Positions 1 through 10,851 of a stretch of 64,000 nt of DNA are shown here, one piece after another (position 1 is the stretch's first letter; the number at the start of each line of letters is the position of its first letter). The stretch is from Mariannaea sp. PMI_226 (taxonomy: Eukaryota > Ascomycota > Sordariomycetes > Hypocreales > Nectriaceae). Both the position numbers and the translations under genes were made by a program. A model generated the notes under the pieces. It was not told the DNA's origin. It saw only the letters and a program-made list of their open reading frames with translations, and did not search any database. The stretch is taken from positions 62,001 through 126,000 of the forward strand of contig JANFOG010000020.1 of NCBI GenBank assembly GCA_024336345.1. The letters are read 5' to 3'.

Positions 1-2644
1 CATTAAACCTAAAGTATTGCGTCCGGCTGCTGGATTCGCGGTGCCCCAGAAGCTCATTCCAAGCGACCTGTGAATTGACCTGCCTCCAAAGAGCTCGCGA
101 GAGCCTGAATGGAAATTTACCTACCCACCAACTCTGCTTTGCTGTTGTTTCATCTTCACCAGATAACGACGACCCCGTACCAAGGGAAAGAACGAGGCTC
201 GGTTCTGGAGCATTCGGATACAAGGCGGCAACTTCACGCAGCGCAATTGATGTAGGGTTATTGTAAGCAAGCCCACCATCTTGAAAGGCTCCCAAATTAC
301 CAATATCTCGTGATTTGAAATAGCTGCCTCACAATTAGTCGGGTTTTTTTTCCCTTACATTTTGGCTAAGACTTACAATGGAGCTGCTGTAGCGCAACGA
401 AGGCTGTCGCGTGTCAGTATGCCAACCTCCCCTGGAAAAAGCAACTTACATTTCCCATAGCATGACTCGGTCATGACCAGCATCAGGAAGGAGGATGTCG
501 TAGTCTACCTAACAATCAGCATGGGGAGAGACAATGGTTCATGAGCTTTGATCACCTCGGTGGCTGGGTCGATCTCCAACTCCATTGTAATTGGTGGCGA
601 TGATGGCTTTGCCATTGTGTGCTTTCGTTAGTGTTACACCAACCTGTGTTCCCATCTCCGTAGCAGATGAGCAATCTGTTAAAGTTCTTTCCAAGCCACA
701 AGTTTCTCGAAGAAGCGTTTCCAACTCATTTGCAGAGTATTTGCCATCTACGATCACAATGTAGAGAAAGTAAAAGAATCGAGCTATGTCTGATATGACA
801 GGAACTTTGGAGAAGATTCGCAATAGCATAGGGATCCGGTCCTGGAAGCATCTCTCAGCGAAGGATTTAAAATAGCACATGCATTCTTCCACGGTCCAGC
901 CTAGGATATCAAGGCTGATTACACTCAAAGCACCTTGCGATATTGTTCAGTATGGGTTCTCAAAAGCACGAAAATGATTGAGTTACCGGAACTAGTACCA
1001 AATTTAACATCAAAATGTCGCTGGACTTGGTAGTTTGGGATGTCAATTTCATCCTGTATTGCCTTGAGGAACGCGATTGGAGCAGAGCCACGTATACCGC
1101 CACCATCAATACTCAATACTCGGATCCTTGTGGTTTCCGGAACTAGTCTGATCAAAACGTTTTGTGTTAACGATGTACAAATTTGGCAAGCATTTAGCTG
1201 AACCACCCAGGGATCGTGATCGCTCAGGCGGTGAAATGCCTTCACACAGTTTTGACAGATCGAATGTCCGCACTGTAGAGTGTACTGAGGTTCTCGCCTA
1301 ATGCAGCACAGGCACGTTTTATTTGAGAGGGTTTTCGACATGAAATAGCGAAATTGCGCAAGTTGTAGTCGATGCCAATCCACGACGGAAGACCCCAACA
1401 ACTGAACCTGGGCATATTGTGAAACCATGCTGTCGTTTATCAACTTTACTATCTCGGTTGGGAGGAATGAGCCGCCGTCAACGTGGATAGAATCCCCACT
1501 TGCTTTCAAACAAGCTTCCGAGTATAATGCATTGAATACATCGCATGGCCTAAAAGCTATTTTATCGAATGTCAGCCATGTCAGAAGAGCGTTTAACTCA
1601 CTTACAATGCATTCCAGGTGGGTAATGATCTAGTAATAGACTCGAAGCAATTAGCGGAATAGCGATTTGTTTCAACGTCGCTAAGGACTGAAACTGATTC
1701 AAGAAAGTTGTTAAATGCATTGGTAGGTCTGAAGCTATTCCTCGATCTAATCGAGACAACTTAATGAAGTCGACGGGCGTGTTTGTGACATGTACCGCAA
1801 GAGATGCACCCTGATGAAGGAACGCAGCCAAGTGTTGAATCGAGAAGAGGTATCCTGACTGTCGCCGGATTTGCCTACTGACTTCTAAGGATTTTAAAAT
1901 CTCATGCCTTACTACGTCCCAGCAGCGTATTCGGCAGCGTTTCTTACGCCTGCTCTTTTTAGACGATTGGGTTGGGACCCCCAGGATGGAAATACTTTGG
2001 AAAACACCTTCTAGCGTTGACTGATCCATTGAACTTTTAAACTCGCGTAAGATCATTTGCGCATACCTCTGATCTTCTTTGTTTACGATCAAGAAGAGTC
2101 GTGGGCGAATTGGGGCGTTTGATGCTCGGCCTAGGTTTACCCATACTGTCAAACGACTGATTGACATCTCGATACCTCCAATGTCTTCCACGAAGAGACA
2201 CACAACATCAGCAAAAGGAAACAAAGCCTGATGAAAGAGTCTATCGCCTATCTCAGATGGTGTCGCATAAGCTTCTATTGCTGGGAATCGTTCTGCCATT
2301 GCATTGTGGCATGAGGGAGTTCTCCATGTATGCGACAATCTACTATGACGCGGGATATCTGCGTCAGCGATCAAGAAACGGAGATTTCTGTCGTCCTTGA
2401 ATGAAGAGGCAAAGAGGTGAGTTTCTCCGTTACCTCGTGTGCCAAGTGACTTGTTCTGTGCGCTTAGTTTTGAAAATGCTGCCCGCTTGGACTTATTACC
2501 AATCAGCAGCAAAAGACTGCCGCAATCGCTGTGAGGGTCCTGAAAGTCTTCTAAGAGGCGCTGTGGCCGATCTGTAATCTCGACTCCTAGTTCAGATCCT
2601 GTCTTCCAAGCTCTAAGCCAACCTGTATGCCTGCACCGAACCAT
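1..2644 (-). CDS. RING finger / patatin-like phospholipase with divergent GTPase-like N-terminus (3' end outside window)
   Basis: Six exons can be joined without a break: 2644-1606, 1556-987, 933-556, 504-450, 403-377 and 323 to beyond the left edge. All introns are GT...AG and 46-53 bases long. The N-terminal ~345 residues hold a degenerate P-loop-like stretch (LLIGNKSKRA), a DADIP segment and VNKED, which resemble worn GTPase motifs. Residues ~428-473 form a C3HC4 RING (CLCC, then CGHSICQNC, then CQIC). The patatin domain follows: oxyanion loop DGGGIRG near residue 500, serine elbow GTSSG near 535, and the catalytic DGG (FQDGGLAYNNP) near 700, then SLGTG. All catalytic elements are intact, so a working acyl hydrolase is likely. 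The start is uncertain, because an upstream exon may exist. In fungi patatin domains occur as effectors of NLR-type death proteins; a similar role here is inference. Confidence 0.85.
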
Positions 2645-2649
2645 CGTTG

Positions 2650-3565
2650 TGTGGAGTATGATCGGTTCGTTGATGGCGACTGTCCTCGTACAAATAGTTT
2701 TATGTGCCTTGCTGGTTTACGTACAAAATAGGCCGTTCACCACTTTAGAGAAGACACGACGTTCAGATCAGGACACGGTCTGATTTTGGGCCATTGCGAC
2801 TTATTCCGCTGATAGAATATATGGACTAATAATTGCGGCAAAATACTAAGTGCGAATATGCTCGCTCTTTTGTCTCATAGAGGGGCTCTATCATCGTGCA
2901 AGAGGGGAAAAGGCGACTGAATTTTATGGTGATGCAAAGCAAATGATCCGACCGTTAGGTGAACATTACGAAAGTTATTAAAATAATCTATCCGTGCCCT
3001 CCTTGCATGCCAATATAGAGACTCAAACTCTGTCCTATCCATGGGATTTCATCTTCGGGGAGGCAGATCTATCTGAATGAATGAATCATGGAGATAATAC
3101 CGCCACGGAAGCCACGAGGGAAGAAAAGATGCTGCAACAAAACGCTGATCAGAAACTTCTAATGCTTGTCGTGCCTTCATCACAGCCAATTTCAAAAGCT
3201 ACGCAAGAGTCCGACCAAGAATCAGAACGAAAATCAGGAAGATGTTACCGTACAGTTAAGGTCTCTGTTGTATTGCCTCATGTTGGTCCCCAGTTGGACC
3301 CACGACTGTCATTGCTAGTGGTTGCCAGCAGAAACTGCCCACTAGTTAGCAGGACACTAACAGTCCCTGCTGAGGAAAAGACTTCACGGCGGAGGTGTAA
3401 ATGAGCCTACTTATCCAGCTATATCTCCTATATAACAGCCTCTATTGCTGCCTTGACATTTATCGCTAAAACGTATAATAACGTAAAATATTTTCAAACG
3501 GTACCCCTGCTACAGACCAATGGGAAGCTCAGCTACCTCGAGCGTTAATAGGGATCACCAACTCG
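2650..3565. other. Intergenic stretch, no supported gene
   Basis: No gene is supported. A 107-codon frame at 3081-3404 (+) has a hydrophilic start but no recognisable motif, splice signals or neighbours that would back it. Confidence 0.4.
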
Positions 3566-3567
3566 GC

Positions 3568-3713
3568 CAGCTATAGCGGTGAGGGCGGCATCAATTTAAG
3601 GTGAGACATGACTTATAGCAACTATATCAGAGAGACACCATAGGGACTCGAACCCCTATGGATAACCCCACCCATAAGGGTTATATTGCCTGCCATAGGA
3701 CCCCTCTATAGCT
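3568..3713. mobile_element. MITE-like element, TIR CAGCTATAG / CTATAGCTG
   Basis: The 146-bp segment begins CAGCTATAG and ends CTATAGCTG, an inverted repeat of the same nine bases. Inside is an 8-bp-stem palindrome around GTTCGAGT (3639-3663) that mimics a tRNA T-arm. A diverged relative lies at 50549-50685, sharing blocks such as TATAGCAACTAT and GCCTGCC(A/G)TAGGACC in the same order. No coding capacity is seen. Confidence 0.5.
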
Positions 3714-3828
3714 GTACACTTGCTTTAGATGCTCAAACAGCTCCAGTGCAGTCACGACTTGAACGGGGGCCACTCTCTTGTTAGGAAGCCTAATCCAATG
3801 GAAGACCATTTTTAGCATTGGCTCTACA

Positions 3829-3965
3829 CCATACAATACAAGAATCTGCTATATATTTACGTAGCACGTACATACATACGCTATGCCAACAAGAGATGAA
3901 ATGGTCTGGCTCTAAAGACTTTAGCCCAACGCGGCCCCTAGTTTCGGTCTCCTCAGTAGATGGGA
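3829..3965. repeat. Dispersed repeat, copy 1 (partner at 34600-34742)
   Basis: AATCTGCTATATATT followed by conserved blocks (GTAGCACGTACA, then a GTTTCGGTCTC block) reappears in the same order at 34600-34742. The copies are diverged and no gene is visible in either. A short minus-strand frame here (3790-4065) is not supported. Confidence 0.5.
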
Positions 3966-4293
3966 TCAAGGGTTTAGAGTGTTGATTACAATAAATAAAA
4001 AAGCGTGAGCGACTCAGCCAGCCTTCTCTTTCAAAACAAATAGAAATACCGCAAATACGACCCAAAAAACTGAATTTGAATGTTAGATCTCTCTAAATAC
4101 CAACATCTTTGGCTCCGCTAAGGATTGATACATGAATATATTGCGTGGTTAGTCAAATGAAGACTGCCATGTCCTCGGCACAGATTTCAGCGACGATCTC
4201 CATGAAGTCTTACAACCCACCTTAAATGGCTGTTAGATGGGTATCCCATTTTATCGAGTTTCCGCTGTTCAAGCAATTATTTGCAAGCAATTA

Positions 4294-5202
4294 CTAATAA
4301 CCCATGCTCCTGCGTGCTTTAAACGCTGCCTTTTCGTCTTCACTAAGGCTGAACGCATTTCTCAACCAACGCAGTGCATTTCGAGGCTTATGGACCCACT
4401 TTAACTTATCTTTGAGAGAGGGTGTATTAACTTTTGAAGAGGTTGTAGAGGATGTATCAAAGTAGCTTTCCGTAGCACTACGTATATTTTTCTGGTATTG
4501 AAAATTGTGTCGTTTAGGGACCGGTTTCTGAAAGCTTTGGAAATCAACGTTTGCATCGAAGGCCACTCTCGATGAGTAGGTCCTGTGAGCAGAATCGGTA
4601 GATAATTCACTGTTGTGTTGCGAATGGATCGTATTTAGGGACGTGAGAAGTCTTGCATCATATGAAATTGGTGATGTAAAAGGTGATGAATCGCGACAGT
4701 TATAGTCAGTATTGTCTGCAAGCACTTTTCTTGGAGGCTGATGCTGGCAAAGACTGGGATGTAACTCCCTAATCTTATATATATAACTCAATTCTTCAGG
4801 CTGAGTATAAAGTAAGAAGGGATTACTTGGCTCCTCCCTAGGCGTAGCTGTTTGCGCTGTGACTGGGTGAGTCTCGCCTGTCCCTGGAAAGGCTGAGTAT
4901 GAGCAGTCCTGTAGCGTTGCCAGTCGGGGATTTCTATCCCGTTCACATTGAGTAGGATATAGAGTACTAGGACTCTCAATATCCTCATTACCTAACTCAT
5001 CGTCTTGACTGAGAATGTAGAGCAGATCGTCAATATCATACCTCAGGGATGTCCGAATGGAATTTAACCTCAGGCGATCAGGTGAGCGAGGAGGAATCGG
5101 GGGTGCTGGATCCAGATTCCGTGAAATAGAGTGGTTGGCGCCATCCATCTTCCCATGCCTACAGAATCTGGCAAGTGAGTTGAATGATCCGTAACAAAAC
5201 AC
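4294..5202 (-). CDS. Hypothetical protein, 302 aa
   Basis: This is an uninterrupted 302-codon frame. The product is Ser/Pro/Thr-rich and looks mostly disordered: PPIPPRSP near the N-terminus, several SP/TP sites, and a basic, Trp-containing C-terminal segment (KLKWVHKPRNALRWLRNAF). An alternative start is the internal Met at residue 19 (MDGANHS). There is no signal peptide or membrane segment and I recognise no family. Frame length and low-complexity composition make it a likely real, lineage-restricted gene, perhaps a regulatory or scaffold protein; that role is a guess. Confidence 0.55.
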   Translation of the reverse strand: MFCYGSFNSLARFCRHGKMDGANHSISRNLDPAPPIPPRSPDRLRLNSIRTSLRYDIDDLLYILSQDDELGNEDIESPSTLYPTQCERDRNPRLATLQDCSYSAFPGTGETHPVTAQTATPREEPSNPFLLYTQPEELSYIYKIRELHPSLCQHQPPRKVLADNTDYNCRDSSPFTSPISYDARLLTSLNTIHSQHNSELSTDSAHRTYSSRVAFDANVDFQSFQKPVPKRHNFQYQKNIRSATESYFDTSSTTSSKVNTPSLKDKLKWVHKPRNALRWLRNAFSLSEDEKAAFKARRSMGY

Positions 5203-5643
5203 ACTCGCGAAATGATTCTAAGGGATGGCTGGGTGATTCTTTAAAGGCAAAGAAAAAACCAATCTTATAATGCAGACAAAAATGAATAAAATGATAAGGA
5301 ATGATTCACGTCATGATCTAGCCCAAGTTATTAGTTGTTCATATCAACCCCGCATAATGTGGATGAACAGAAGACTAATCACGACTCGCAACACGTTAAA
5401 ACCGAAACAATCCAATTCATGATGTGCTAGTAATGAATATATAAAATAATTTTGGTTTGGCGTACTGTAAGCAAACCTAAATGTAAGCTCACTCCTAGTC
5501 CTCTTCGTCTTGTACAAAATCCCTTCGACGACAGCCTTAGCTCAATCAAGTGGCGAATGTACGGTCAGTGAACCTGAGCCCTCGGATCAACAGTAACCAC
5601 GCTGACTCAGGAGAACAGCAGCATCGGCAAAAGCACAAATTCA

Positions 5644-6033
5644 ATGACGCAACACGACATTCCATGTCCAAAAAACTATATTTCGGACGATGAGCTGCAG
5701 GAAATACGCCAGTGTATGCATGACGGTGACACCTTAAATGCCGACAATGAAGGGTTGAGACAGCAAATTCAAAATCTACACGCTCAGAAGAACCAAATAA
5801 AGTCTTATGAAACTATGTATCATCAGTTTATTGATATGCAAGATGAATTGATCAAGTCACTGAGCAGCAGCATTGTTGCGCTGAATCATGCTCAGCAACT
5901 TGCAAAGAAGCAACCGGCTCCAGCACAATCTCCAGGAAGCGCAACCTCTACAGAAGAACAGCCGTGGCAATATTCATCGCATTGCTCTATAGTATTTCAA
6001 CGGGGATCGAGTGATTCAACGGGGATCGAGTGA
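5644..6033 (+). CDS. Small coiled-coil hypothetical protein, 129 aa
   Basis: The single-exon frame is preceded by a long AT-rich leader. Residues ~18-95 are Gln/Leu-rich with heptad-like spacing and predict a coiled coil. They are followed by a Pro/Ala/Gln linker. The last ~15 residues are encoded by a 19-bp direct duplication, and the stop codon lies in the second unit, read in a different phase from the first. An ancestral protein may therefore have ended differently. No family is recognised; a nuclear or scaffolding role is only a possibility. Confidence 0.5.
   Translation: MTQHDIPCPKNYISDDELQEIRQCMHDGDTLNADNEGLRQQIQNLHAQKNQIKSYETMYHQFIDMQDELIKSLSSSIVALNHAQQLAKKQPAPAQSPGSATSTEEQPWQYSSHCSIVFQRGSSDSTGIE
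5996..6033. repeat. 19-bp tandem duplication
   Basis: Two perfect copies of TTCAACGGGGATCGAGTGA (5996-6014 and 6015-6033) plus a partial third (TTCAAC). The duplication spans the 3' end of the coiled-coil gene and supplies its stop codon. Confidence 0.9.
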
Positions 6034-6039
6034 TTCAAC

Positions 6040-6865
6040 AAACTTGATGCCATCAGGGGACAAATGACAACTGTGAGCTCTAACACTGGTAGCTCCATGA
6101 GGGATGCGGAAAGTGGTGTTTGTCTACCTAGGTCCCACTAGAGAGGTTTCTCTATTGAAAAGAAACGGAAGAAAAGCGCCAAGGGGGCGAAGCAGGCGGA
6201 ATGGAGGAGCTTTATGCTATTTTCATGTGATTATGGCTTCTAATTGTGATATATAGGTTAGTACGTAGACCAAGACCAGTGTGTATCGCTCAGCCAACCC
6301 AGCCCACCACCATGATCCTTATATGTAAATGGCAATTCAAATTTTTTCTGATCCTTCAAAGTCTAACCATGCATATGAATAAAGATTTATCAAGTAAAAG
6401 TCACTAATTTGAAAATTTGAAAATTTGATAGATGTAGGGTACGCTGCGAAACTGCTGGACCGACTTAACATCGAACAAAAACTAGTACAAATATGACAGC
6501 AAGCAAGGGAGTAAAGGGTCGATTAGCCTGGCTATTAGGGAGCCTCTATTTCTGTACATATTTAAGAGCCTGAATGAGCTGATTTTTTTTTTTTTTTTTT
6601 TTTTTTTAGCTATATTGTATGCCTCATATACAGTACGAGTCCCAACTTGCCAAAGTTGAGCACAAGCGGTCAATATGGCCGGCGATAAGACTTCTCTTCG
6701 CATATTAGCCTCCCACAAAATGGACGAAAAGTCTTCTATTTAAGACAATTGAATAGTAAAAGCAGAAAGATGGTATGCAGCAAGGGTGATACGCTGCACT
6801 GATATGATATAATCCAGTTTATTGCTTCATCATCTCGCTTTGGCCCCATGATCAGAAGCTTAATC
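6040..6865. other. AT-rich intergenic region with a 25-base T tract
   Basis: No gene is supported. An uninterrupted run of T lies at 6583-6607, which on the minus strand could be the poly(A) tail of a retroposed sequence, though no retroposon body is recognised next to it. Confidence 0.5.
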
Positions 6866-6870
6866 CGGGA

Positions 6871-8009
6871 CTATTCTTCTCTGTCATGTGTTGGTGGTTG
6901 AGTCATCTCCTTCACCATGTCATTCATTGAGTGCACCATTACTTCCATTATCTTCTCCCCTGTATTTTCTGGAATCTGTTGCTGCCTAACCCAAGTATAA
7001 GCTCAGTGCCCTAAATGTTCTTAAGCTCTTCCAAGCAAAGAATGACTTACTCTTCCGCCACCATGTCAATTCTGTATATAAATTAGCGACACAGGATGGC
7101 TGTGAGGGAAGGGAGAAAGTTGATGCAACTCCATACTTTTGCTCTAACTTAGTCATTCTGGTATCTAGACCATCCAGGCTATACCACCAATGTCAGCTAA
7201 GACCCGTACTGGAGAGAAAGTGGACGTAGTAAAAGTAGACTGACATCTTCAGAATAAGTGCGTTCCTAATTCATATCTGTTAACACTTTCTCGGTAATAT
7301 GAGGTTTAAGATTACGTACGTTCCATCCGAGCTTCATTATCAAGTTAGCAAACGAAGAAAAATGAATGCTGGCAAGGGAAGGCGGAAAAGTTCTCACTCT
7401 GTTTCCGGAATGGGGTTCTGAGGGCTAGATAGAAGTTAGCGGGAGTGAAAGCCAGGATCGAGGTCTGTTATATGCACCTACTCGGGCTGCGGACTACCGA
7501 TAATGAGGTCAGTTTGATATAGTTTGATATAGAACATGTTAAATATAAGGAATACATGGTTATGTGCTTACGTGGGGAAGAGAAAAGTACCAAAAATATC
7601 CTCCCCAGCTTGCTCCTGCCCTAAAGGCTGCTCAAATGTTCCGGTGAAGCCAATATCATGCTGGCCCTTCTGGAAATCACCGGCGCTGCGCACTTCATTA
7701 TTAGTGCAGATCCTAATCGGAGATGTGCTGTGCGTACTCTTGATTGTGTTGGAATTGAATTGGTCCACCCGCAAAGGTGGCGACCTGCGATTGAGGAGCT
7801 TGGAGGGGGGGGTTATGCCGCTCAGCCCCCGGAGCGAATAAGCCAGTCTCATGGTCATGTGGCACAACAGCGGTTCTTCTTTCTCTCCGAGTCCGACGAG
7901 TGGCTTTGGACAGTGGAGCCTCTCTCGGGTTCTTCCGGTGTTGAGAAGGTTGAGAAGGCATGGGGTTGTTCCCCATCTGGGGCCCAGCAGTTGGGTGAAA
8001 AGACGCCAT
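6871..8009 (-). CDS. Nine-exon microexon gene, 211-aa coiled-coil protein; all introns phase 2
   Basis: Exons, read on the minus strand: 8009-7738, 7685-7572, 7493-7482, 7424-7398, 7331-7320, 7265-7245, 7178-7137, 7071-7051 and 6985-6871. Each junction has GT...AG, and most introns have a CTAAC/CTGAC/CTAAT-like branch site near the acceptor. The joined frame is open for 636 bases. The middle exons measure 114, 12, 27, 12, 21, 42 and 21 bases, all multiples of three, and all eight introns interrupt codons after base 2. The product starts MASFHPTAGP, has a basic patch (KATRRTRRERR) that could be a nuclear signal, a Gln/Pro-rich middle, and a C-terminal coiled coil (residues ~140-195) ending PPTHDREE. 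There is no signal peptide. The family is not recognised. The 12-base exons are the least certain, but dropping them would not change the frame. Confidence 0.7.
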
Positions 8010-8189
8010 GACGACCTGGAGATTGAGAAGCAGAAAACAATCCAAATGTCAGGCAAGAAGAAACAGGATGGCACAGTATTTGGATATTTGCAGATTGTGG
8101 CCTCCAATGCTATATATTACCGTCAAGACGGTCCCGGGAATCTGGTTTGGTGGACGGCCCAAGTTGAACGCAACCAACACAACTGACTA

Positions 8190-9590
8190 GGGTCTGTGTT
8201 GGTTGCCATAATGGGCTATGGCAATACAGTACCAGTAGCGAGCCCTTGGGTCCGGATATAAGCTATAGAACCGTACGTGAAGATACTGTCGGGGAAATGG
8301 TAACAGAACATTTTTGATAGCTGGGTATTGTACAGAAATAAACCTATTTTTTCTCCATATAAAGGCTTGTAGCCTTACTGTGTGATGGTTTATTGATTTA
8401 GATGTTATTGGGAGCACCTGTCAGAAAAAGAAGCATAGTTACGAAGCATCCTTACCAAAAAGCGTTCTATACCACTACAGCGTGGATACTAATGTGCGAT
8501 GGGCAGCGGGTCATTCTGGGTCTCCCATGGGGCACTTGTAGCCAAAGTCCCATAGGCAAAGCAAGACAGTTTAGCTCTTTTTCCTGCCCCTTTTGAATGC
8601 ATCAGGTGGGCCATGGAAAAGTTGGCAAAACTGAGGCCTAATTAGCCATGTTACGGTACGGTATGCTTGTTGACATGAAGATATGATGCAAACGACAACA
8701 TGAGGATATCTAGATTCAAATATGCTATTTTAGTTATAATGCAAGAATAGCTTTTAGAGCACTACGGACTACTTAACAGAACAAACGTTAAAGAGTATGG
8801 AAAGATCCATGTGCGCCATTGCTTAAGGGGAGCGGTTCTTTTGTCAGTACTTTCTTAGGATCGTCACTTTGGCATGTCTTAGTCAGGAGGTATTAGCCGT
8901 TTTACGTAATGATACTCTTACTTATGCTCTATGGAGATAGGTACAGACTTGGCCATTCCGTAAAGCTTTGTAATTAAGTCGCGCCAACTCCGTTCGTCGA
9001 AGACATTATCTTACAGTCAGCTCCAATGCGTATTCTTTGCATTAGAGAAGAACAACCAAGAGGCTGCTATTGCAGTTATATTTATGCTATCCTTGGTTGG
9101 CCTGATAGTATTATTCTACTATATGTAATCTATATATGCCAGATTCGCTTGATCGACCTGACAGTAAGGCCGTCTCTTGGGAAGGCAATTCACTATAGGC
9201 GCATGAGTAATCAGTCACCTGATGAACTTACTCCACTGTCGCCACTGAAGGATCGTGGGTCGTTGTGGGTTCCGGGTACGTCATTTTACGGAAAGGGCAA
9301 CTGAAACCGTAAACGTTACGTGTATTCGGTCAATATTGACCGAGATCAGGTATTTGTGTTGTTCAAATAAACTGCCCCTGTCTAATTTAAGGGGACCAAA
9401 CCGGCCCGAGCTGTCCCCTTTTATGTAGATCAGATTACTAAAGGCTCCGCAATTGGCATTGGCATTTAATCCAGTAACCTTGCTAATTCAAGCCTAATGC
9501 TTGCATCTGTTCAATTACTGTAGCTTGCTATTCGGCAATGCCCAGACAGTCCCAAATCAGTTGGGTCAATGCAGGACTGTGCACCAGCGG
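8190..9590. other. Intergenic, no supported gene
   Basis: Only short frames without motifs are present. At 9311-9330 the string ACGTGTATTCGGTC matches part of a dispersed repeat found at ~23,970 and ~55,810, so a small fragment of that repeat may lie here. Confidence 0.4.
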
Positions 9591-9593
9591 CTT

Positions 9594-9764
9594 GCAAAGA
9601 CTGTCCGCCAGTTCAGTACTAAGACGTTGTACCGCACACTGACCATATTCAGGAGTGTAGAGACTTTTGGTATGGTCTGAAATGTCCAATTTGGCCTGCA
9701 GTCTGCTAGACATGGTTTATGGGGGACAAAATTTATAAACACAATACTGGCGGACACTCTTCGC
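9594..9764. mobile_element. MITE-like element with 19-bp TIRs (GTCCGCCAGT type)
   Basis: The left end (9594-9612, GCAAAGACTGTCCGCCAGT) and right end (9746-9764, ACTGGCGGACACTCTTCGC) are inverted repeats with 17 of 19 positions matching. The 171-bp element has no coding capacity. Its TCCGCC core resembles the ends of the elements at 24418 and 52236. Confidence 0.5.
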
Positions 9765-10850
9765 GGCCGTCACTCTACCGCTGTACATGAACAACAAAAG
9801 AAAGCAAGAAGGAACAGAACTACAGTAGTGTGGCTATAAAGTACAGACTCAGAGCTCTATTTTGATGGTACATTATATGCTACATCCATATTTTGGCCGT
9901 CGCCGTACTTAGTACGTTAAAGCGCAGTTCGTATCGCGGAATACCGCGTACTCCAATCTCAGCTGTATTTATCTCGATTGTTTTATCTCAATGATCACTA
10001 CCGTATATGTACAGTACTGTACTACAGTATACTACGTAATTTTTGTACTAATTTCAGTCAAACATTACGTGTTCGATCGACCCAGATCAGTGTATTCCTG
10101 TGGTGTTCTTCCAAACAACTGCTAGCTAAATTTGGGATAGATGGCGTGGAGGCATTGCACATCCCCTGCATACTTGGTACGCGCGACGAGCGGCAGCGGC
10201 GGCTCAGAAATGCCTCATGCAAACTACTCCGTATGCCGCTCTCCCCGGGGGACGAGCTGACGGAGCGGGCCACTTCGTATCTACTGTAACTACAACACAA
10301 TTTATCCACTGTTTATTTACCTTTTTGGACTAGAAGTAATCTGTACATTGTGTACATATTTGTAGGTAACAATGCATACACATCAGTTTCCTCCTTTTCT
10401 CGTGCCAAGGTAAATGAACGAGAAGCACATGACAACTCCACCATGAATCTCCATTTTCTAAACCCTGCCACCAGGGCTTAACGTTGTATCTGTTACGCAG
10501 TAGCTATTCTACAGTTATCTTGTGCTCAAGCAGTTCTGCTGCTAGCTTCAAGGCACTCTATGACTGAATAAGATGTCTGGAGACAGGGGGGTTGATTTCT
10601 CAATAATGGGGCGCGAAATGCAAATACCAGCTCCTCTTGAGAGTCGATAATGTAGTAGTCAAAATACAGATCGACTAATAATGGAGCAAGAAGCAAGATG
10701 CAGGTTCAAGAGATTAAATATAGAGATAATTCTGCATAACAGGCCGTTGAGGTGCTCGCTCATACAGTACAGTAATACTTGTCCTTACTCACCCTCTTTC
10801 TGTTGAGCAAGCTTCCTTCCATCACATTATTCCCTCTTCCCCCGGTAAAT
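9765..10850. other. Intergenic, no supported gene
   Basis: The segment is AT-rich with several GTACAGTAC-type palindromic words around 10,010-10,035. It contains the promoter of the gene starting at 10852, whose immediate leader is CT-rich, as is common in filamentous fungi. Confidence 0.4.
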
Positions 10851-10851
10851 T

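Noticed and set aside
3639..3663. Possible tRNA gene (GGTTCGAGTCC-like B-box on the minus strand)
   Set aside because: The T-arm-like palindrome has no matching acceptor stem, D-arm or anticodon arm at tRNA spacing; it fits better as an internal palindrome of a TIR element.
6583..6607. Poly(T) as proof of a retroposed gene
   Set aside because: No target duplication or retroposon body could be recognised beside it.
7568..8186. Several overlapping frames on both strands at 7.5-8.2 kb taken as separate genes
   Set aside because: They are shadows of exons 1 and 2 of the spliced minus-strand microexon gene; splicing explains the change of frame better.
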